From Phenylobacterium sp. (GTDB lineage Bacteria > Pseudomonadota > Alphaproteobacteria > Caulobacterales > Caulobacteraceae), in the NCBI RefSeq assembly GCF_004299445.1, contig NZ_SCTC01000059.1:1-36409 (forward strand): 36,409 nt of DNA. Reading direction: 5' to 3'. Below are positions 7,234 to 17,081 of the stretch, one piece after another; within the stretch, counting starts at the first letter, position 1, and each line of letters opens with the position of its first letter. Position numbers and translations under genes: made by a program. The notes beneath the pieces are model-generated. The model ran no database searches. It had not been told where the DNA came from and saw only the letters and a list, made by a program, of their open reading frames with translations.

Positions 7234-7361
7234 CCGCAGGCGTCAGCGTCGGCGTGGGCTCGCCTTGAGCGCCCGCCGACGTGTGCATGACGCCGTCAGC
7301 CCAGAATTGCCCGTCCGAAATCTTCACGGCGGGCGCTCAAATCGGAATGGAGGATGGTCCC

Positions 7362-7655
7362 ATGACCTCCCGCAATCTCATCGCGATCGGCGCCGCGGCG
7401 CTGGCTCTCGGCCTCTCGGCGACGGCCTTCGCGGCCCAGTCGGAGCCCCAAGGCGACTTCACCTATCGCACCTCGCCGCCGTCTTCGAACCCGCACGATG
7501 TCTTCCGCACCTTGATCAAGGTGCCGAGGACGCCGGAGGCTGCCGCACGCATGCGCATGGCCAACTGCGACTGCCCGATGATGAAGGGCGACGCGGCCAT
7601 GCGCGACATGTGCATGACCACGATGGGCGTTCCCACCACGTCGCCGAAGGGCTAG
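7362..7655 (+). CDS. Small exported Cys/Met-rich protein
   Basis: A 97-residue protein with a signal peptide (IAIGAAALALGLSATAFAAQ). It has a PPSSNPHDVFRTLIKVPRTP segment shared with the 6502 gene, and a metal-ligand-rich tail (MRMANCDCPMMKGDAAMRDM). The ATG at 7362 is chosen because GGAGGA lies seven bases upstream; earlier in-frame starts at 7281 and 7347 would spoil the signal peptide. It directly precedes cusC and probably belongs to the same regulon. A periplasmic metal-binding role is inferred from composition. Confidence 0.65.
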   Translation: MTSRNLIAIGAAALALGLSATAFAAQSEPQGDFTYRTSPPSSNPHDVFRTLIKVPRTPEAAARMRMANCDCPMMKGDAAMRDMCMTTMGVPTTSPKG

Positions 7656-7705
7656 CCGCTTCCAAACCCTGCGCCTGACTTATCCCCGGGCGCGGGGACG
7701 GAGGG

Positions 7706-7734
7706 GCGTCGGCGGCTCACGACGTCGCCGACGC
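7706..7734. terminator. Hairpin between small metal genes and cusC
   Basis: GCGTCGGCG (7706-7714) pairs perfectly with CGCCGACGC (7726-7734) around an 11-base loop. No T-run follows, so it could be an attenuating or mRNA-stabilising structure rather than a strong terminator. Confidence 0.35.
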
Positions 7735-7779
7735 TTCCGGCTCGCCCCTCGGTTCCGAGCAGCTTTCCAGCGGGAAACC

Positions 7780-9012
7780 ATGATGCGCCTTATTCTTCCA
7801 CTGATGTGGGCGACGCTGTCCGCCGGCGCCGCCCAGGCCGCGCCGCTGACCTTCGACGCAGCGCTCAAGCTCGCCGACCAGACCGCGCCCAGCCTCGAGG
7901 CCAAGGGCGCTGACATCACGGCGGCCAGATCGTCTGCGATCGCCGCGGGCCGGCTGCCCGATCCGAAGCTCGCGGTCGGCCTCGGCAACTTCCCGATCTC
8001 GGGTCCGCCGGCCGGAACCTTCGGCCGCGACAGCATGACCATGGCTACCGTCGGCGTGACCCAGGACGTGCCCAGCGGCGCCAAGCGCGCGGCCGCCCGT
8101 GAACGGGCCGCCGCCGATATCGGCGTCGCCGAAAACGCCCTGGCGGCGGAGGCCCGCAACGTCCGTCTGAACACGGCCCTGGCCTGGATCGATCTCTACT
8201 ATGCGAAGAGGCGACTAGCTGCGCTGGACGAGGTCGACCGCGCGCTCGCGCCGCTGCGGACCAGCGCCCCGTCGCAGCTGGCCTCAGGCTCGGCGCGCCC
8301 GAGCCAGGCCCTGGAGCCCGAACAACTGACCGCCGCGCTGGGCGACCGGCGCGCCGACCTGGTCGCCGCCGTCAGCAAGGCCCGCGCCGAGCTGATCCGC
8401 TGGACCGGCGATCCGACCGCAGACGTCACCGGCGACCTGCCCCGCTACAGCATTGATCCCACCCGCCTGCGCGCCGGCCTCGACGCCCATCCGTCGCTCC
8501 AGGCCTATGACGCCATGGGCCGCCAGGCCGACGCCGACGTGGCGCTGGCCAAGGCCGGTAAGCGTCCCGACTGGAGCTGGGACGTGACCTACCAGCGTCG
8601 CGATCCGATGTACGGTGACATGATCTCGGTCGGCGCGGCGATCAGCCTGCCGCTGTTCGGCCGCACCCGGCAGGATCCCGCGATCGCCGCCCGCGCTTCG
8701 AGCGCCACCCGCGTGCGCTATGAACGCGAGGCGGCGCGGCGTGGCCTGGCCGCCTCGCTCGAGGCCGACCTCGCCGACCATACGATGCACCATGACCGGA
8801 TGATGCGCGCGCGCCAGACGCTGGAGCCGCTCGCCGCTCGCCGCGCAGATCTGGAGACCGCCAGCTACGCCGCCGGCGCCGCCGGCCTGTCCGATGTGCT
8901 GGGCGCCTTTCTGGCCCTGGCCGAGACCAAGATCGATCTCCTCGACCGCGAAGCCGACGTCCAGCGCGACGCGGTCCGCATCGTCCTGACCTACGGAAGC
9001 GACGCCCCATGA
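7780..9012 (+). CDS. cusC: TolC-family outer-membrane efflux protein of the Cus system
   Basis: The outer-membrane channel of the copper/silver exporter, 410 residues. A signal peptide (LILPLMWATLSAGAAQAAPL) is followed by two OEP repeats: LTFDAALKLA and DPKLAVGLGNFP in the first, WDVTYQRRDPMYGD and ISLPLFGR in the second. The stop overlaps the adaptor start (ATGA at 9009-9012), giving strict coupling with cusB and then cusA. The assignment as the Cus channel rests on this context; OEP proteins do not reveal substrate. Confidence 0.9.
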   Translation: MMRLILPLMWATLSAGAAQAAPLTFDAALKLADQTAPSLEAKGADITAARSSAIAAGRLPDPKLAVGLGNFPISGPPAGTFGRDSMTMATVGVTQDVPSGAKRAAARERAAADIGVAENALAAEARNVRLNTALAWIDLYYAKRRLAALDEVDRALAPLRTSAPSQLASGSARPSQALEPEQLTAALGDRRADLVAAVSKARAELIRWTGDPTADVTGDLPRYSIDPTRLRAGLDAHPSLQAYDAMGRQADADVALAKAGKRPDWSWDVTYQRRDPMYGDMISVGAAISLPLFGRTRQDPAIAARASSATRVRYEREAARRGLAASLEADLADHTMHHDRMMRARQTLEPLAARRADLETASYAAGAAGLSDVLGAFLALAETKIDLLDREADVQRDAVRIVLTYGSDAP

Positions 9013-10478
9013 ACCGCGCTCAACTCGTCCTGTCGGCCGCCGTCATCGCCGTCCTGGCCGCGGCCGGCGGCTATGGTCTGGCGCAACTCGGAAGGCCGCC
9101 GGCGCCGACCGCCGCAGCCGCCGCGTCGAGCGACCGCAAGGTGCTCTACTGGTACGACCCGATGGTCCCGGCCCAGCACTTCGACAAGCCGGGCAAGTCG
9201 CCGTTCATGGATATGCAGCTCCAGCCACGCTACGCCGATGAAGGCCCGACCGGCGCGGGCGGCGTGCGGATCGATCCGGCCGCCGTCCAGAGCCTCGGCG
9301 TGCGCCTGGTTAGCGTCCAGCGTGGCGAGTTCGCCCAGAACCTCGACGCCACGGGTGTCCTCGACTTCAACCAGCGCGATGTCGCCATCGTCCAGGCCAA
9401 GGCCGCCGGGTTCGTGCAGCGGGTCTATGCCCGCGCGCCCGGCGACGTGGTCGCCGCCGGCGCGCCGATCGCCGATCTGCTCATACCCTCATGGGGCGGC
9501 GCCCAGGTGGAATATCTCGCCGTACGCCGCGCCGGAGACCCGGCGCTGGAGGCGGCGGCCCGGCAGCGGCTGATGCTGCTGGGCATGCCGCCGGGCCTGA
9601 TCGACCAGGTCGCCCGGTCGAGCCGTCCGCGTAACGTCGTCACGGTCGCCACGCCGATGGGCGGGGTCATCCAGACGCTGGACGTGCGCCAGGGCATGAC
9701 GGTGAGCATGGGTCAGACCCTGGCCCAGATCGCCGGCGTGGCGACCGTCTGGCTCAACGCCGCGGTCCCCGAGGCGCAGGCCGGGCAGGTCCGCGTCGGC
9801 CAGCCGGTCGGCGCCGAGCTCGCCGCCTTTCCGGGCGAAGCCTTCAATGGCCGCGTGACCGCGATCCTGCCGACCACCCAGGCCGATAGCCGCACCCTGA
9901 CCGTGCGCGTCGAACTCGCCAACCCAGGCGGCCGGCTCAAGCCGGGCATGTTCGCCACCGTCCACGTGGGCGGCGCGGCACGGCCGGCCCTGTTCATCCC
10001 GTCCGAGGCGGTGATCCGCACCGGCAAGCGGGTCCTGGTCATGGTCGCCGGCGAGGGCGGCCGCTTCCAGCCGGTCGAGGTCCAGCCGGGCCGCGAGGAT
10101 GATGGACGGACGGAGATCCTCGCCGGCCTGAGCGAGGGCCAGAAGGTCGTCGCCTCCGGGCAGTTCCTGATCGACTCCGAAGCCAGTCTCGCCGGCATCC
10201 AGGCCAAGCCGCTCGGCGCTGCGTCCGCGCCTGCGACCAAGGCCGCGTCCACCCTCTACGAGAGCCGCGGCCGCATCGAGGCGCTGTCGGCCGGTTCGAT
10301 CACGCTCAGCCACGCACCCGTGCCAGCCATCGGCTGGCCGGCCATGACCATGACCTTCAAGCTCGATCCACCCGCCCTGGCCAAGGACCTGAAGGTCGGC
10401 GACCAGGTGGCGTTCGGCTTCGAGCAGCGGCCGGACGGCCCCGTCGTGCGCCGCCTCGTCAAGGAGGCGGCCCGGTGA
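9009..10478 (+). CDS. cusB: CusB-type RND adaptor with heavy-metal-binding domain and C-terminal CusF domain
   Basis: The periplasmic adaptor of the Cu/Ag exporter, 489 residues. Order: an N-terminal anchor or signal (residues 1-25), a heavy-metal-binding motif ([20 protein letters not shown], then MDMQLQPRY), the barrel-lipoyl-hairpin core ([45 protein letters not shown]), and a CusF-like metallochaperone domain over about the last 75 residues. That domain keeps the metal-binding set of CusF: His in ITLSHAP, Trp in GWPAMTM and the two Met. A built-in CusF could hand Cu(I)/Ag(I) straight to the pump. The stop overlaps the GTG of cusA. Confidence 0.93.
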   Translation: MNRAQLVLSAAVIAVLAAAGGYGLAQLGRPPAPTAAAAASSDRKVLYWYDPMVPAQHFDKPGKSPFMDMQLQPRYADEGPTGAGGVRIDPAAVQSLGVRLVSVQRGEFAQNLDATGVLDFNQRDVAIVQAKAAGFVQRVYARAPGDVVAAGAPIADLLIPSWGGAQVEYLAVRRAGDPALEAAARQRLMLLGMPPGLIDQVARSSRPRNVVTVATPMGGVIQTLDVRQGMTVSMGQTLAQIAGVATVWLNAAVPEAQAGQVRVGQPVGAELAAFPGEAFNGRVTAILPTTQADSRTLTVRVELANPGGRLKPGMFATVHVGGAARPALFIPSEAVIRTGKRVLVMVAGEGGRFQPVEVQPGREDDGRTEILAGLSEGQKVVASGQFLIDSEASLAGIQAKPLGAASAPATKAASTLYESRGRIEALSAGSITLSHAPVPAIGWPAMTMTFKLDPPALAKDLKVGDQVAFGFEQRPDGPVVRRLVKEAAR

Positions 10479-13400
10479 TCGCCGCCCTGATCCGCTGGTC
10501 GGTCAAGAACCGCTTCTTCGTCATCATCGGCGCCCTGGCGCTGCTGGCCGCCGGCCTGGTCGCGTTGCGCTCCACGCCCGTCGACGCCCTCCCCGACCTC
10601 TCCGACGTGCAGGTGATCATCCGCACGCCCTATCCGGGCCAGGCGCCGCAGATCGTCGAGAACCAGGTCACCTATCCGCTGACCACCACCATGCTGTCGG
10701 TGCCGGGCGCCAAGACGGTGCGCGGCTATTCCTTCTTCGGCGACAGCTTCGTCTATGTGATCTTCGAGGACGGGACGGACCTCTACTGGGCCCGCTCGCG
10801 GGTGCTGGAATATCTCAATCAGGTCCAGAGCCGCCTGCCGGACACGGCCAAGCCGGCGCTGGGTCCAGACGCCACCGGGGTCGGCTGGGTCTATGAGTAT
10901 GCCCTGGTCGACAAGACCGGCCGCCACGACCTGGCCCAGCTCCGGTCCCTACAGGACTGGTTCCTGCGCTATGAGCTGAAGAGCCTGCCGGGCGTGGCTG
11001 AGGTCGCCTCGATCGGCGGCATGGTCAAGCAATACCAGGTGGTGCTCGACCCGGTGAAACTCGCCGCCTACGGCGTCACCCACGCCCAGGTCTCAGACGC
11101 CATCCAACGCGCCAACAGCGAGACGGGCGGCTCGGTGTTGGAGTTGGCCGAGGCCGAGTACATGGTCCGCGCCTCGGGCTATCTGAAGACCCTCGACGAC
11201 TTCCGCGCCATCCCGCTGAAGACGGCGGCGGGCGGGGTCCCCGTCCGGCTGGGCGACGTGGCGACCCTCCAGCTCGGGCCAGAAGTGCGCCGCGGCGTCG
11301 CCGAGTTGGACGGTCAGGGCGAGGTCGCGGGCGGGGTCGTCATCCTGCGTTCGGGCAAGAACGCCCGGGAGACCATCGCCGCGGTCAAGGACAAGCTCGT
11401 CGAGCTGAAGAAGAGCCTACCGCCCGGCGTCGAGGTGGTGACGACCTATGACCGCTCGCAGCTCATCGACCGGGCCATAGGCAACCTGCGCGAAAAGCTC
11501 ATCGAGGAGTTCATCGTCGTCGCCCTGGTCTGCGCCCTGTTCCTCTGGCACGTGCGCTCAGCCCTGGTGGCGATCCTGACCCTGCCGCTGGGGGTGTTGT
11601 TCGCGCTCATCGTCATGCGGATCCAGGGCGTCAACGCCAACATCATGTCGCTCGGCGGCATCGCCATCGCCATCGGGGCCATGGTCGACGCCGCCGTGGT
11701 CATGATCGAGAACGCCCACAAGAAGATCGAACGCTGGGAACACGACCATCCAGACCAGACGCTGAAAGGCGAGACCCGCTGGCGGGTCATCACCGACGCC
11801 GCCGCCGAGGTCGGGCCGGCCCTGTTCTTCAGCCTGGTGATCATCACCCTCAGCTTCGTCCCGGTCTTCACCCTGCAGGCCCAGGAGGGGCGCCTCTTCT
11901 CGCCCTTGGCCTTCACCAAGACCTACGCCATGGCCGGGGCGGCGATCCTGTCGGTGACCCTGGTCCCGGTGCTGATGGGCTACCTGATCCGGGGCCGCAT
12001 CCCACGCGAGGACAGCAACGTCCTGAACCGCTGGCTGACCGCGGCCTATAGGCCGGTGCTGGACTGGGTGATGCGCAAGCCGAGGGTGACCCTGCTCATC
12101 GCCGCCCTGGCCTTCGCCACCACCGCCTGGCCGCTCAGCCAGCTCGGCGGCGAGTTCATCCCGAGCATGGACGAGGGCGACCTGCTCTACATGCCCTCGG
12201 CCCTGCCGGGGATCTCGGCGCAGAAAGCCGGCGAACTGCTGCAGCAGACCGACCGCCTGATCAAAACCGTGCCGGAGGTGAAGAGCGTGTTCGGCAAGGC
12301 CGGCCGCGCCGAGAGCGCCACCGATCCCGCGCCGCTGGAGATGTTCGAGACCACCGTCCAGTTCAAGCCGCGGAGCGAGTGGCGGCCCGGCATGACGCCC
12401 GAAAAGCTGGTCGAGGAGTTGGACCGGACCGTGAAGGTCCCCGGCCTCGCCAATGTCTGGGTGCCGCCGATCCGCAACCGCATCGACATGCTGGCCACCG
12501 GCATCAAGAGCCCGATCGGGGTGAAGGTCTCGGGCGCTGACCTCGCCCAGCTCGACCGCATCGCCCACGACGTCGAGACGGTGGCCAAGCGCGTCCCCGG
12601 CGTCAGCTCGGCGCTCGCCGAGCGGCTGACGGGCGGGCGCTATGTCGATGTCGACATCGACCGCGCCGCGGCCGCGCGCTTTGGCCTCAACATCGCCGAC
12701 GTGCAGGAGATCGTCTCCGGCGCGATCGGCGGCGAGACGGTGAGCCAGACCGTCGAAGGGCTGGCCCGCTATCCGATCAATGTCCGCTATCCGCGCGAGA
12801 TCCGCGACAGCCTGGAGGGCCTGCGAAGCCTGCCGATCCTGACGCCCGCGGGCCAACAGATCACGCTCGGCACGGTGGCGAAGATCGAGATCGCCGACGG
12901 TCCGCCGATGCTGAAGACCGAGAACGCGCGGCCCTCGACCTGGGTCTATATCGACGTGCGCGGCCGCGACCTGAACGCCGTCGTCCAGGACCTGCAGCGC
13001 GCCGTGGCCAAGGACGTCAAGCTCTCGCCGGGCGTCTCGATCGCCTATTCCGGCCAGTTCGAATATCTGCAGCGCGCCGTCGAGCGGCTGAAGATCGTCG
13101 TGCCGGCGACGCTCTTGATCATCTTCGTCCTGCTCTACGTCACCTTCGGCCGCTTCGACGAGGCGGCCCTGATCATGGCCACCTTGCCCTTCGCGCTGAC
13201 CGGCGGCATCTGGGCGCTCTACCTGCTCGGGTTCCACCAGTCCGTCGCCACCGGCGTCGGCTTCATCGCGCTGGCCGGCGTCTCGGCTGAGTTCGGGGTG
13301 GTGATGCTGATCTACCTGAAGCACGCGCTGGCGGACCGCGGTCCCAATCCCAGCGGCGACGACCTGACCGCAGCCGTACGCGAAGGCGCCCTGCTCCGCG

Positions 13401-13633
13401 TCCGCCCCAAGGCCATGACCGTGGCCGTCATCCTGGCCGGCCTCGCGCCCATCCTCATCGGCCACGGCGCCGGTTCCGAAGTCATGAGCCGGATCGCCGC
13501 CCCGATGATCGGCGGGATGCTGACCGCGCCGCTGCTCTCGATGCTGGTCATCCCCGCGGGATACCTGCTGCTGCGCCGCCGATGGCCCGCCAACCCTCCC
13601 CTCACCGCTTCAACCCAAGGAGAAACCCCATGA
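10475..13633 (+). CDS. cusA: CusA-type Cu(I)/Ag(I) RND efflux pump
   Basis: The inner-membrane proton-driven pump, 1052 residues, full length for the HME-RND class. The methionine triad used for Cu/Ag in E. coli CusA is present at the same numbers (Met573 in [10 protein letters not shown], Met623 in LEMFETTVQ, Met672 in NRIDMLATG). The relay methionines Met391, Met403 and Met486 are also there. The proton-relay Asp405 lies in [16 protein letters not shown]. This identifies monovalent Cu/Ag rather than Co/Zn/Cd. The start is GTG at 10475, overlapping the cusB stop. The end overlaps the cusF start in ATGA. Twelve membrane spans with two large periplasmic loops are apparent. Confidence 0.97.
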   Translation: MIAALIRWSVKNRFFVIIGALALLAAGLVALRSTPVDALPDLSDVQVIIRTPYPGQAPQIVENQVTYPLTTTMLSVPGAKTVRGYSFFGDSFVYVIFEDGTDLYWARSRVLEYLNQVQSRLPDTAKPALGPDATGVGWVYEYALVDKTGRHDLAQLRSLQDWFLRYELKSLPGVAEVASIGGMVKQYQVVLDPVKLAAYGVTHAQVSDAIQRANSETGGSVLELAEAEYMVRASGYLKTLDDFRAIPLKTAAGGVPVRLGDVATLQLGPEVRRGVAELDGQGEVAGGVVILRSGKNARETIAAVKDKLVELKKSLPPGVEVVTTYDRSQLIDRAIGNLREKLIEEFIVVALVCALFLWHVRSALVAILTLPLGVLFALIVMRIQGVNANIMSLGGIAIAIGAMVDAAVVMIENAHKKIERWEHDHPDQTLKGETRWRVITDAAAEVGPALFFSLVIITLSFVPVFTLQAQEGRLFSPLAFTKTYAMAGAAILSVTLVPVLMGYLIRGRIPREDSNVLNRWLTAAYRPVLDWVMRKPRVTLLIAALAFATTAWPLSQLGGEFIPSMDEGDLLYMPSALPGISAQKAGELLQQTDRLIKTVPEVKSVFGKAGRAESATDPAPLEMFETTVQFKPRSEWRPGMTPEKLVEELDRTVKVPGLANVWVPPIRNRIDMLATGIKSPIGVKVSGADLAQLDRIAHDVETVAKRVPGVSSALAERLTGGRYVDVDIDRAAAARFGLNIADVQEIVSGAIGGETVSQTVEGLARYPINVRYPREIRDSLEGLRSLPILTPAGQQITLGTVAKIEIADGPPMLKTENARPSTWVYIDVRGRDLNAVVQDLQRAVAKDVKLSPGVSIAYSGQFEYLQRAVERLKIVVPATLLIIFVLLYVTFGRFDEAALIMATLPFALTGGIWALYLLGFHQSVATGVGFIALAGVSAEFGVVMLIYLKHALADRGPNPSGDDLTAAVREGALLRVRPKAMTVAVILAGLAPILIGHGAGSEVMSRIAAPMIGGMLTAPLLSMLVIPAGYLLLRRRWPANPPLTASTQGETP

Positions 13634-14025
13634 AGCACCTGATCCTCACCGCCGCCGCTCTCGGTCTGGCCGGAACCCTCGCCGCCTGCGGCCAGAAGGA
13701 GGCGGCCACGGTCGAGGCTGGCGCGGCGCCGCCCGCGCCGGCGGCGGCCGCGCCGGTCGCTTCCGGCTCCAACATGACGGGCATGGCGATGCCTGCGGAC
13801 GCCAAGATGGCCAAGGGCACGGGGACGGTCACCGCCGTGGACGCCACCGCCGGGACCATCACCGTGGACCATGCGCCCATTCCCGAGGCCGAGTGGCCCG
13901 CGATGACCATGGGCTTCAAGGCGACTCCGGCGCTAGCCCAGTCGGTCAAGGTCGGCGACAAGGTGGCCTTCGACCTCAAGCTGCAAGGCGGCGCCGGCGA
14001 AATCACGGCGATTCAGAAGCAATAG
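13630..14025 (+). CDS. cusF: CusF-like periplasmic metallochaperone lipoprotein
   Basis: A 131-residue exported protein with a lipobox (TLAACG, Cys near residue 20), an Ala/Pro linker and a CusF domain. The Cu(I)/Ag(I) ligand set is clear: His in ITVDHAP, Trp in EWPAMTM and two Met. AAGGAG eight bases before the ATG and the ATGA overlap with cusA fix the start. It is the last gene of the cus operon and duplicates the CusF domain already fused to CusB, so the system has one tethered and one free or lipid-anchored chaperone. Confidence 0.9.
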   Translation: MKHLILTAAALGLAGTLAACGQKEAATVEAGAAPPAPAAAAPVASGSNMTGMAMPADAKMAKGTGTVTAVDATAGTITVDHAPIPEAEWPAMTMGFKATPALAQSVKVGDKVAFDLKLQGGAGEITAIQKQ

Positions 14026-14037
14026 CTCACCCAGGAA

Positions 14038-14064
14038 GACGCTCGGGCGCCGCGCCCGGGCGTC
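14038..14064. terminator. Hairpin terminator between convergent cusF and TIGR02391 gene
   Basis: GACGCTCGGGC (14038-14048) pairs with GCCCGGGCGTC (14054-14064) around a five-base loop, with one G-T pair. It lies in the gap between two convergent genes, where it could end transcription from both sides. No clear T-run follows. Confidence 0.5.
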
Positions 14065-14103
14065 CCGTGACGAGAACAGTATGCCGCCCGAGTTGGTCGC
14101 TCC

Positions 14104-14904
14104 TCAGCCACGAGACGGCATCGCGGCGGTGTCCAATCGTCGATGGATGAGGGAGACCAGCGACAGCAGATCCTCCGCATCCTCCAGGCTCATGTCCCAG
14201 CGGATCCTCGCCTCGTGGGCGGTCGGGTTGCGAAACATGCCGAAGGTTCCGATCACCAGGTTCGCAAAGCCGCGCTGCTCGTCCTGCTCGCTCTTCGTCC
14301 GGCGAGGATTTATCGCGAGCATCGGCGTGTCGCCGCCCAATGCGCGGTTCACCAGTGGCGCGCCGTCGTCGATCAGGCCGGTCCTCGCCCTGAGCTTGTC
14401 GGCGATGCTCTTCACCGCCTCCAAGACTGCGTGGAAATAGTTCTCCGCGACCCACTCAGGTCGGCAGAAAGCCAGCACGTCGGGATGGACGTTGCGCCTC
14501 AGCAGGTCGGCCCGAAGATCGCGAGCACGCTTCTCGGCCTCGCCAATGGTCGAGGCGACGGCGACGTTCGAGAGCTTGCCCGCAGCATCGACTTCCAGTC
14601 CCATCAAGACGAGCGTCTCGTTCAGGCGTAGTCGCAGGGGCTCGTACCCCTCGCGCTTGCCGAGCCACCGGACCGGCGCCATCGCGCGCCTGATGACTTC
14701 GAGGATCGCGGTCCGGTTCTGGCGTTTGTTCTGATCGGCGGCGAAGGCCGCCAGCAACCGATTGCGCTTGTTGGCAGTGGGATCGGGATCCGCCATCTTC
14801 AAGGTGTTGAGGACGTGACCGATCTCGGTGCCGGTCAGCCCCAGCGTCGTATCGCCCAGGGCGCCCGCGATCCCTTCGACCTCGATTTGCGAAAACACAG
14901 CCAC
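14104..14904 (-). CDS. TIGR02391 (Ymh-like) family protein
   Basis: A 266-residue protein recognised by its C-terminal signature (GTFGMFRNPTAHEARIRW, then DAEDLLSLVSLIHRRLD), typical of the TIGR02391/Hypoth_Ymh family. The RNPxxH pattern in this C-terminal helical region resembles Abi-like or HEPN-like folds. That suggests, but does not prove, an RNase role. The N-terminal half is helical with charged segments (NKRNRLLAAFAADQNKR). It lies 63 bp downstream of qatD on the same strand, so it may be an accessory gene of the Qat defence operon or an independent defence gene. Its 3' end converges with cusF. Confidence 0.7.
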   Translation of the reverse strand: MAVFSQIEVEGIAGALGDTTLGLTGTEIGHVLNTLKMADPDPTANKRNRLLAAFAADQNKRQNRTAILEVIRRAMAPVRWLGKREGYEPLRLRLNETLVLMGLEVDAAGKLSNVAVASTIGEAEKRARDLRADLLRRNVHPDVLAFCRPEWVAENYFHAVLEAVKSIADKLRARTGLIDDGAPLVNRALGGDTPMLAINPRRTKSEQDEQRGFANLVIGTFGMFRNPTAHEARIRWDMSLEDAEDLLSLVSLIHRRLDTAAMPSRG

Positions 14905-14967
14905 GCCATGGACCTCCCCTGCGATGCCGGGCGCGGACCCCGGCCGCCAATTTCGCGGACGCGCCAG

Positions 14968-15723
14968 CTATGGTGTGACGAGGGCCTTCAGATTGTCGAC
15001 CAGGGCCCGCCGCATGGTCTCAGCCGGGACCCCGCGTAGCGCAGCCAATTCCGGGATCATCCGGGAGACATCTGCCGGCCGGCTCGGCCGCCCGTCATTC
15101 TGGGTAAAGGGTCCATCGGTCTCGGACAGAAGGCGGTTCATCGGCAACGCCGCGACCACCTCGCGATGGCGCGGCTGGAGCAGCATCTGGGCGTTGACGG
15201 AGAAGTAGCAGCCCAATTCCGCCGCCCGCCTCGCCTCGGCTTTGGTCCCGGTGAACCAGTGCATCACCGCCCGGCCCCGATCGGGCGGCAACAGACTCTC
15301 AAGATGGCCGAGAACTTGGCCGACCGCGCGGACGCTATGGATGGTGAGGATCTTCCCGCCGGCCTCGGCGCAGGCGCTCAACACCCGCTCGAACACGGCC
15401 TTCTGATCCTCGAACGATCGGTAAAATCGCGGCCCGGCGTCCAGCCCGACCTCGCCGACATAGGTCGCTTCGGGCAGCAGCGCCTCCCACAGGGCGATCT
15501 CTGACTTCCGTTCGGCGACGACCTGCGGGTGGAGCCCGAGTGCGACGCGGACATGGCTCGAGCGACTGGCGAGCTCGATATTGCGCCGCCAAGCCTTCGG
15601 CGTGGTCGTCACCGCCAAGGTCGCGACTTGGTGGCGGTCGCATTCTTCGATCAGAGCAGGGTGATCAGGATAGAGATCGAGATGACAGTGCATGTCGATC
15701 AGTCGAGGGACGATGGGCGACAT
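14968..15723 (-). CDS. qatD: QatD, TatD-family nuclease of the Qat anti-phage system
   Basis: A 251-residue TatD-like metal-dependent hydrolase, expected to act as a DNase. Metal ligands of the TIM barrel can be followed: His12 and His14 in IDMHCHLDLY, Glu91 in VGEVGLD, His129 in LTIHS, His155 in VMHWF, and Asp203 in SETDGP. It is last of four genes on the minus strand; its ATG shares one base with the qatC stop (TGATG). On its own it would be called TatD, but the order KAP ATPase, QatB, QueC-like and TatD-like identifies QatABCD, which is known to give phage resistance. Confidence 0.93.
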   Translation of the reverse strand: MSPIVPRLIDMHCHLDLYPDHPALIEECDRHQVATLAVTTTPKAWRRNIELASRSSHVRVALGLHPQVVAERKSEIALWEALLPEATYVGEVGLDAGPRFYRSFEDQKAVFERVLSACAEAGGKILTIHSVRAVGQVLGHLESLLPPDRGRAVMHWFTGTKAEARRAAELGCYFSVNAQMLLQPRHREVVAALPMNRLLSETDGPFTQNDGRPSRPADVSRMIPELAALRGVPAETMRRALVDNLKALVTP

Positions 15724-17081
15724 CAGAAGGGCCGTGCGACCACGCCGGCCAGCAATGCTCCGACCTCGTGCAGGCCATTAACATAGACCTGCTCATAGGC
15801 CGGCAACTCGGCCGGAGCGTCGTTGAGCGGACCGGGCTGGTGGATGCGGAATCGCGCCGAGCGCGGGCGGGCCGCCAGCTGGGTGATCGCCAGCTGGAAG
15901 GACCGTACATGCTCCCCCTGCGCTTTCGCCGAATTGAGCGGCCCGGCGTGAAGGTTGGCCAGGGTGTAGGCGGTGTCGTCCGCACCGAGACCGGCCTGGA
16001 GCGCCGCCCGGCGGATCAGACAGGGGACACAGTGCCCGCAATGCTGCGGAGGGGCGCCGGACCAGCGGGCCTTGGCCGGCGAGCTGCAGGACATCGTCTC
16101 CTTGGCGGACTTTCGCAGGAAGGCCTGGTCGGCGCAGCCGCGGGCCATCTCGCCCTTTGTCTGATGACGGTATCGGTTGAGCAGGGTCGCGCGGATGCCC
16201 AGGCGAGCGAGCAACTCGTTCCACCGCGCCATGTAGAAGGGATGGGTCGTGCGGGTGCTGAGGGAGCCGAGGCGCAGCGGATCGAGCGGCACGTTCAGGG
16301 AAATCAGCCCATTCTCCGGCACGTGGATCGTCACGTCGTCATCGATCGCGTCGGCGGCCAAGGCCGCCAGGGCGAAGAACAGGAATGAGCGTCCACGAAG
16401 CGAGTTCTCGACTGCCGAGCCCGCTACGACATCGGTCGGAAAACCCACCCTGGCCCGTAGATGCATGAACCCGGACTTGGGGTAGTGTTTCTCGATCCGG
16501 TCGGCGCAGAAGGTCTGGTGCGCGCTCGTCACCCCGTCCCAATAGTGGCTCACCAGCATCGGCGATCGGCCGGCGGCGAGAAGGTCTATGGCGCCGATGA
16601 AACTGTCGAGGCCGCCTGAGAACAGGCAGACGTCCGGGGGTCGGTACATCGCCAACCGAGTCGGCGCCGGCGCCAGTCGCTTCAACCCCGCGGCGCGGGC
16701 GCGGAAGCGCAGCGACCAGCGATCACCGGTCAGGAAGTTCAGCATCTGGACGAGGAGACTGTCCACGGACGCCCAGAGGCCCGGGTCGGAGACCGGAAGC
16801 TCCAGGGCGATCTGCCGGGTCCAACCGTCCTGGGACTCGGAATGCCGGTTGACCCGCGTATCGGCGGCGGTAAGGGCCGCGGCGAGCACCGCCAGGTCGA
16901 CCGCGACCTCGCTGGGCCGTAATCCGACCGCGGCCAGTTGCTCCAGGGCCTGACCGAGGCCGAAATCGAGACGGCGGTCCCCGCTGATGAACGAGATCTC
17001 CGTCCTGAGCGTCCCGGTGGCTGGCGGGATGCGGGTCCGGTCCCGATCGCCGAGCCTGCAAACCACGCTGTGCGGCCTCAT
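15723..17081 (-). CDS. qatC: QatC, QueC-like PP-loop protein of the Qat anti-phage system
   Basis: A 452-residue protein with a PP-loop ATPase motif SGGLDS at 155-160. A QueC-like zinc site follows (Cys332, then Cys348, Cys351 and Cys354 in HCGHCVPC), and HVPENGL lies near residue 258. QueC makes 7-cyano-7-deazaguanine; here the long N-terminal region of about 150 residues and the defence context point to a base-modification or conjugation step dedicated to Qat, whose chemistry is not readable from sequence. The start overlaps the qatB stop (ATGA at 17078-17081). Confidence 0.93.
   Translation of the reverse strand: MRPHSVVCRLGDRDRTRIPPATGTLRTEISFISGDRRLDFGLGQALEQLAAVGLRPSEVAVDLAVLAAALTAADTRVNRHSESQDGWTRQIALELPVSDPGLWASVDSLLVQMLNFLTGDRWSLRFRARAAGLKRLAPAPTRLAMYRPPDVCLFSGGLDSFIGAIDLLAAGRSPMLVSHYWDGVTSAHQTFCADRIEKHYPKSGFMHLRARVGFPTDVVAGSAVENSLRGRSFLFFALAALAADAIDDDVTIHVPENGLISLNVPLDPLRLGSLSTRTTHPFYMARWNELLARLGIRATLLNRYRHQTKGEMARGCADQAFLRKSAKETMSCSSPAKARWSGAPPQHCGHCVPCLIRRAALQAGLGADDTAYTLANLHAGPLNSAKAQGEHVRSFQLAITQLAARPRSARFRIHQPGPLNDAPAELPAYEQVYVNGLHEVGALLAGVVARPF

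Noticed and set aside
11558..13465. 635-codon open frame on the minus strand
   Set aside because: Antisense to cusA, with repetitive Asp/Gly/Gln/His composition and no recognisable domain.
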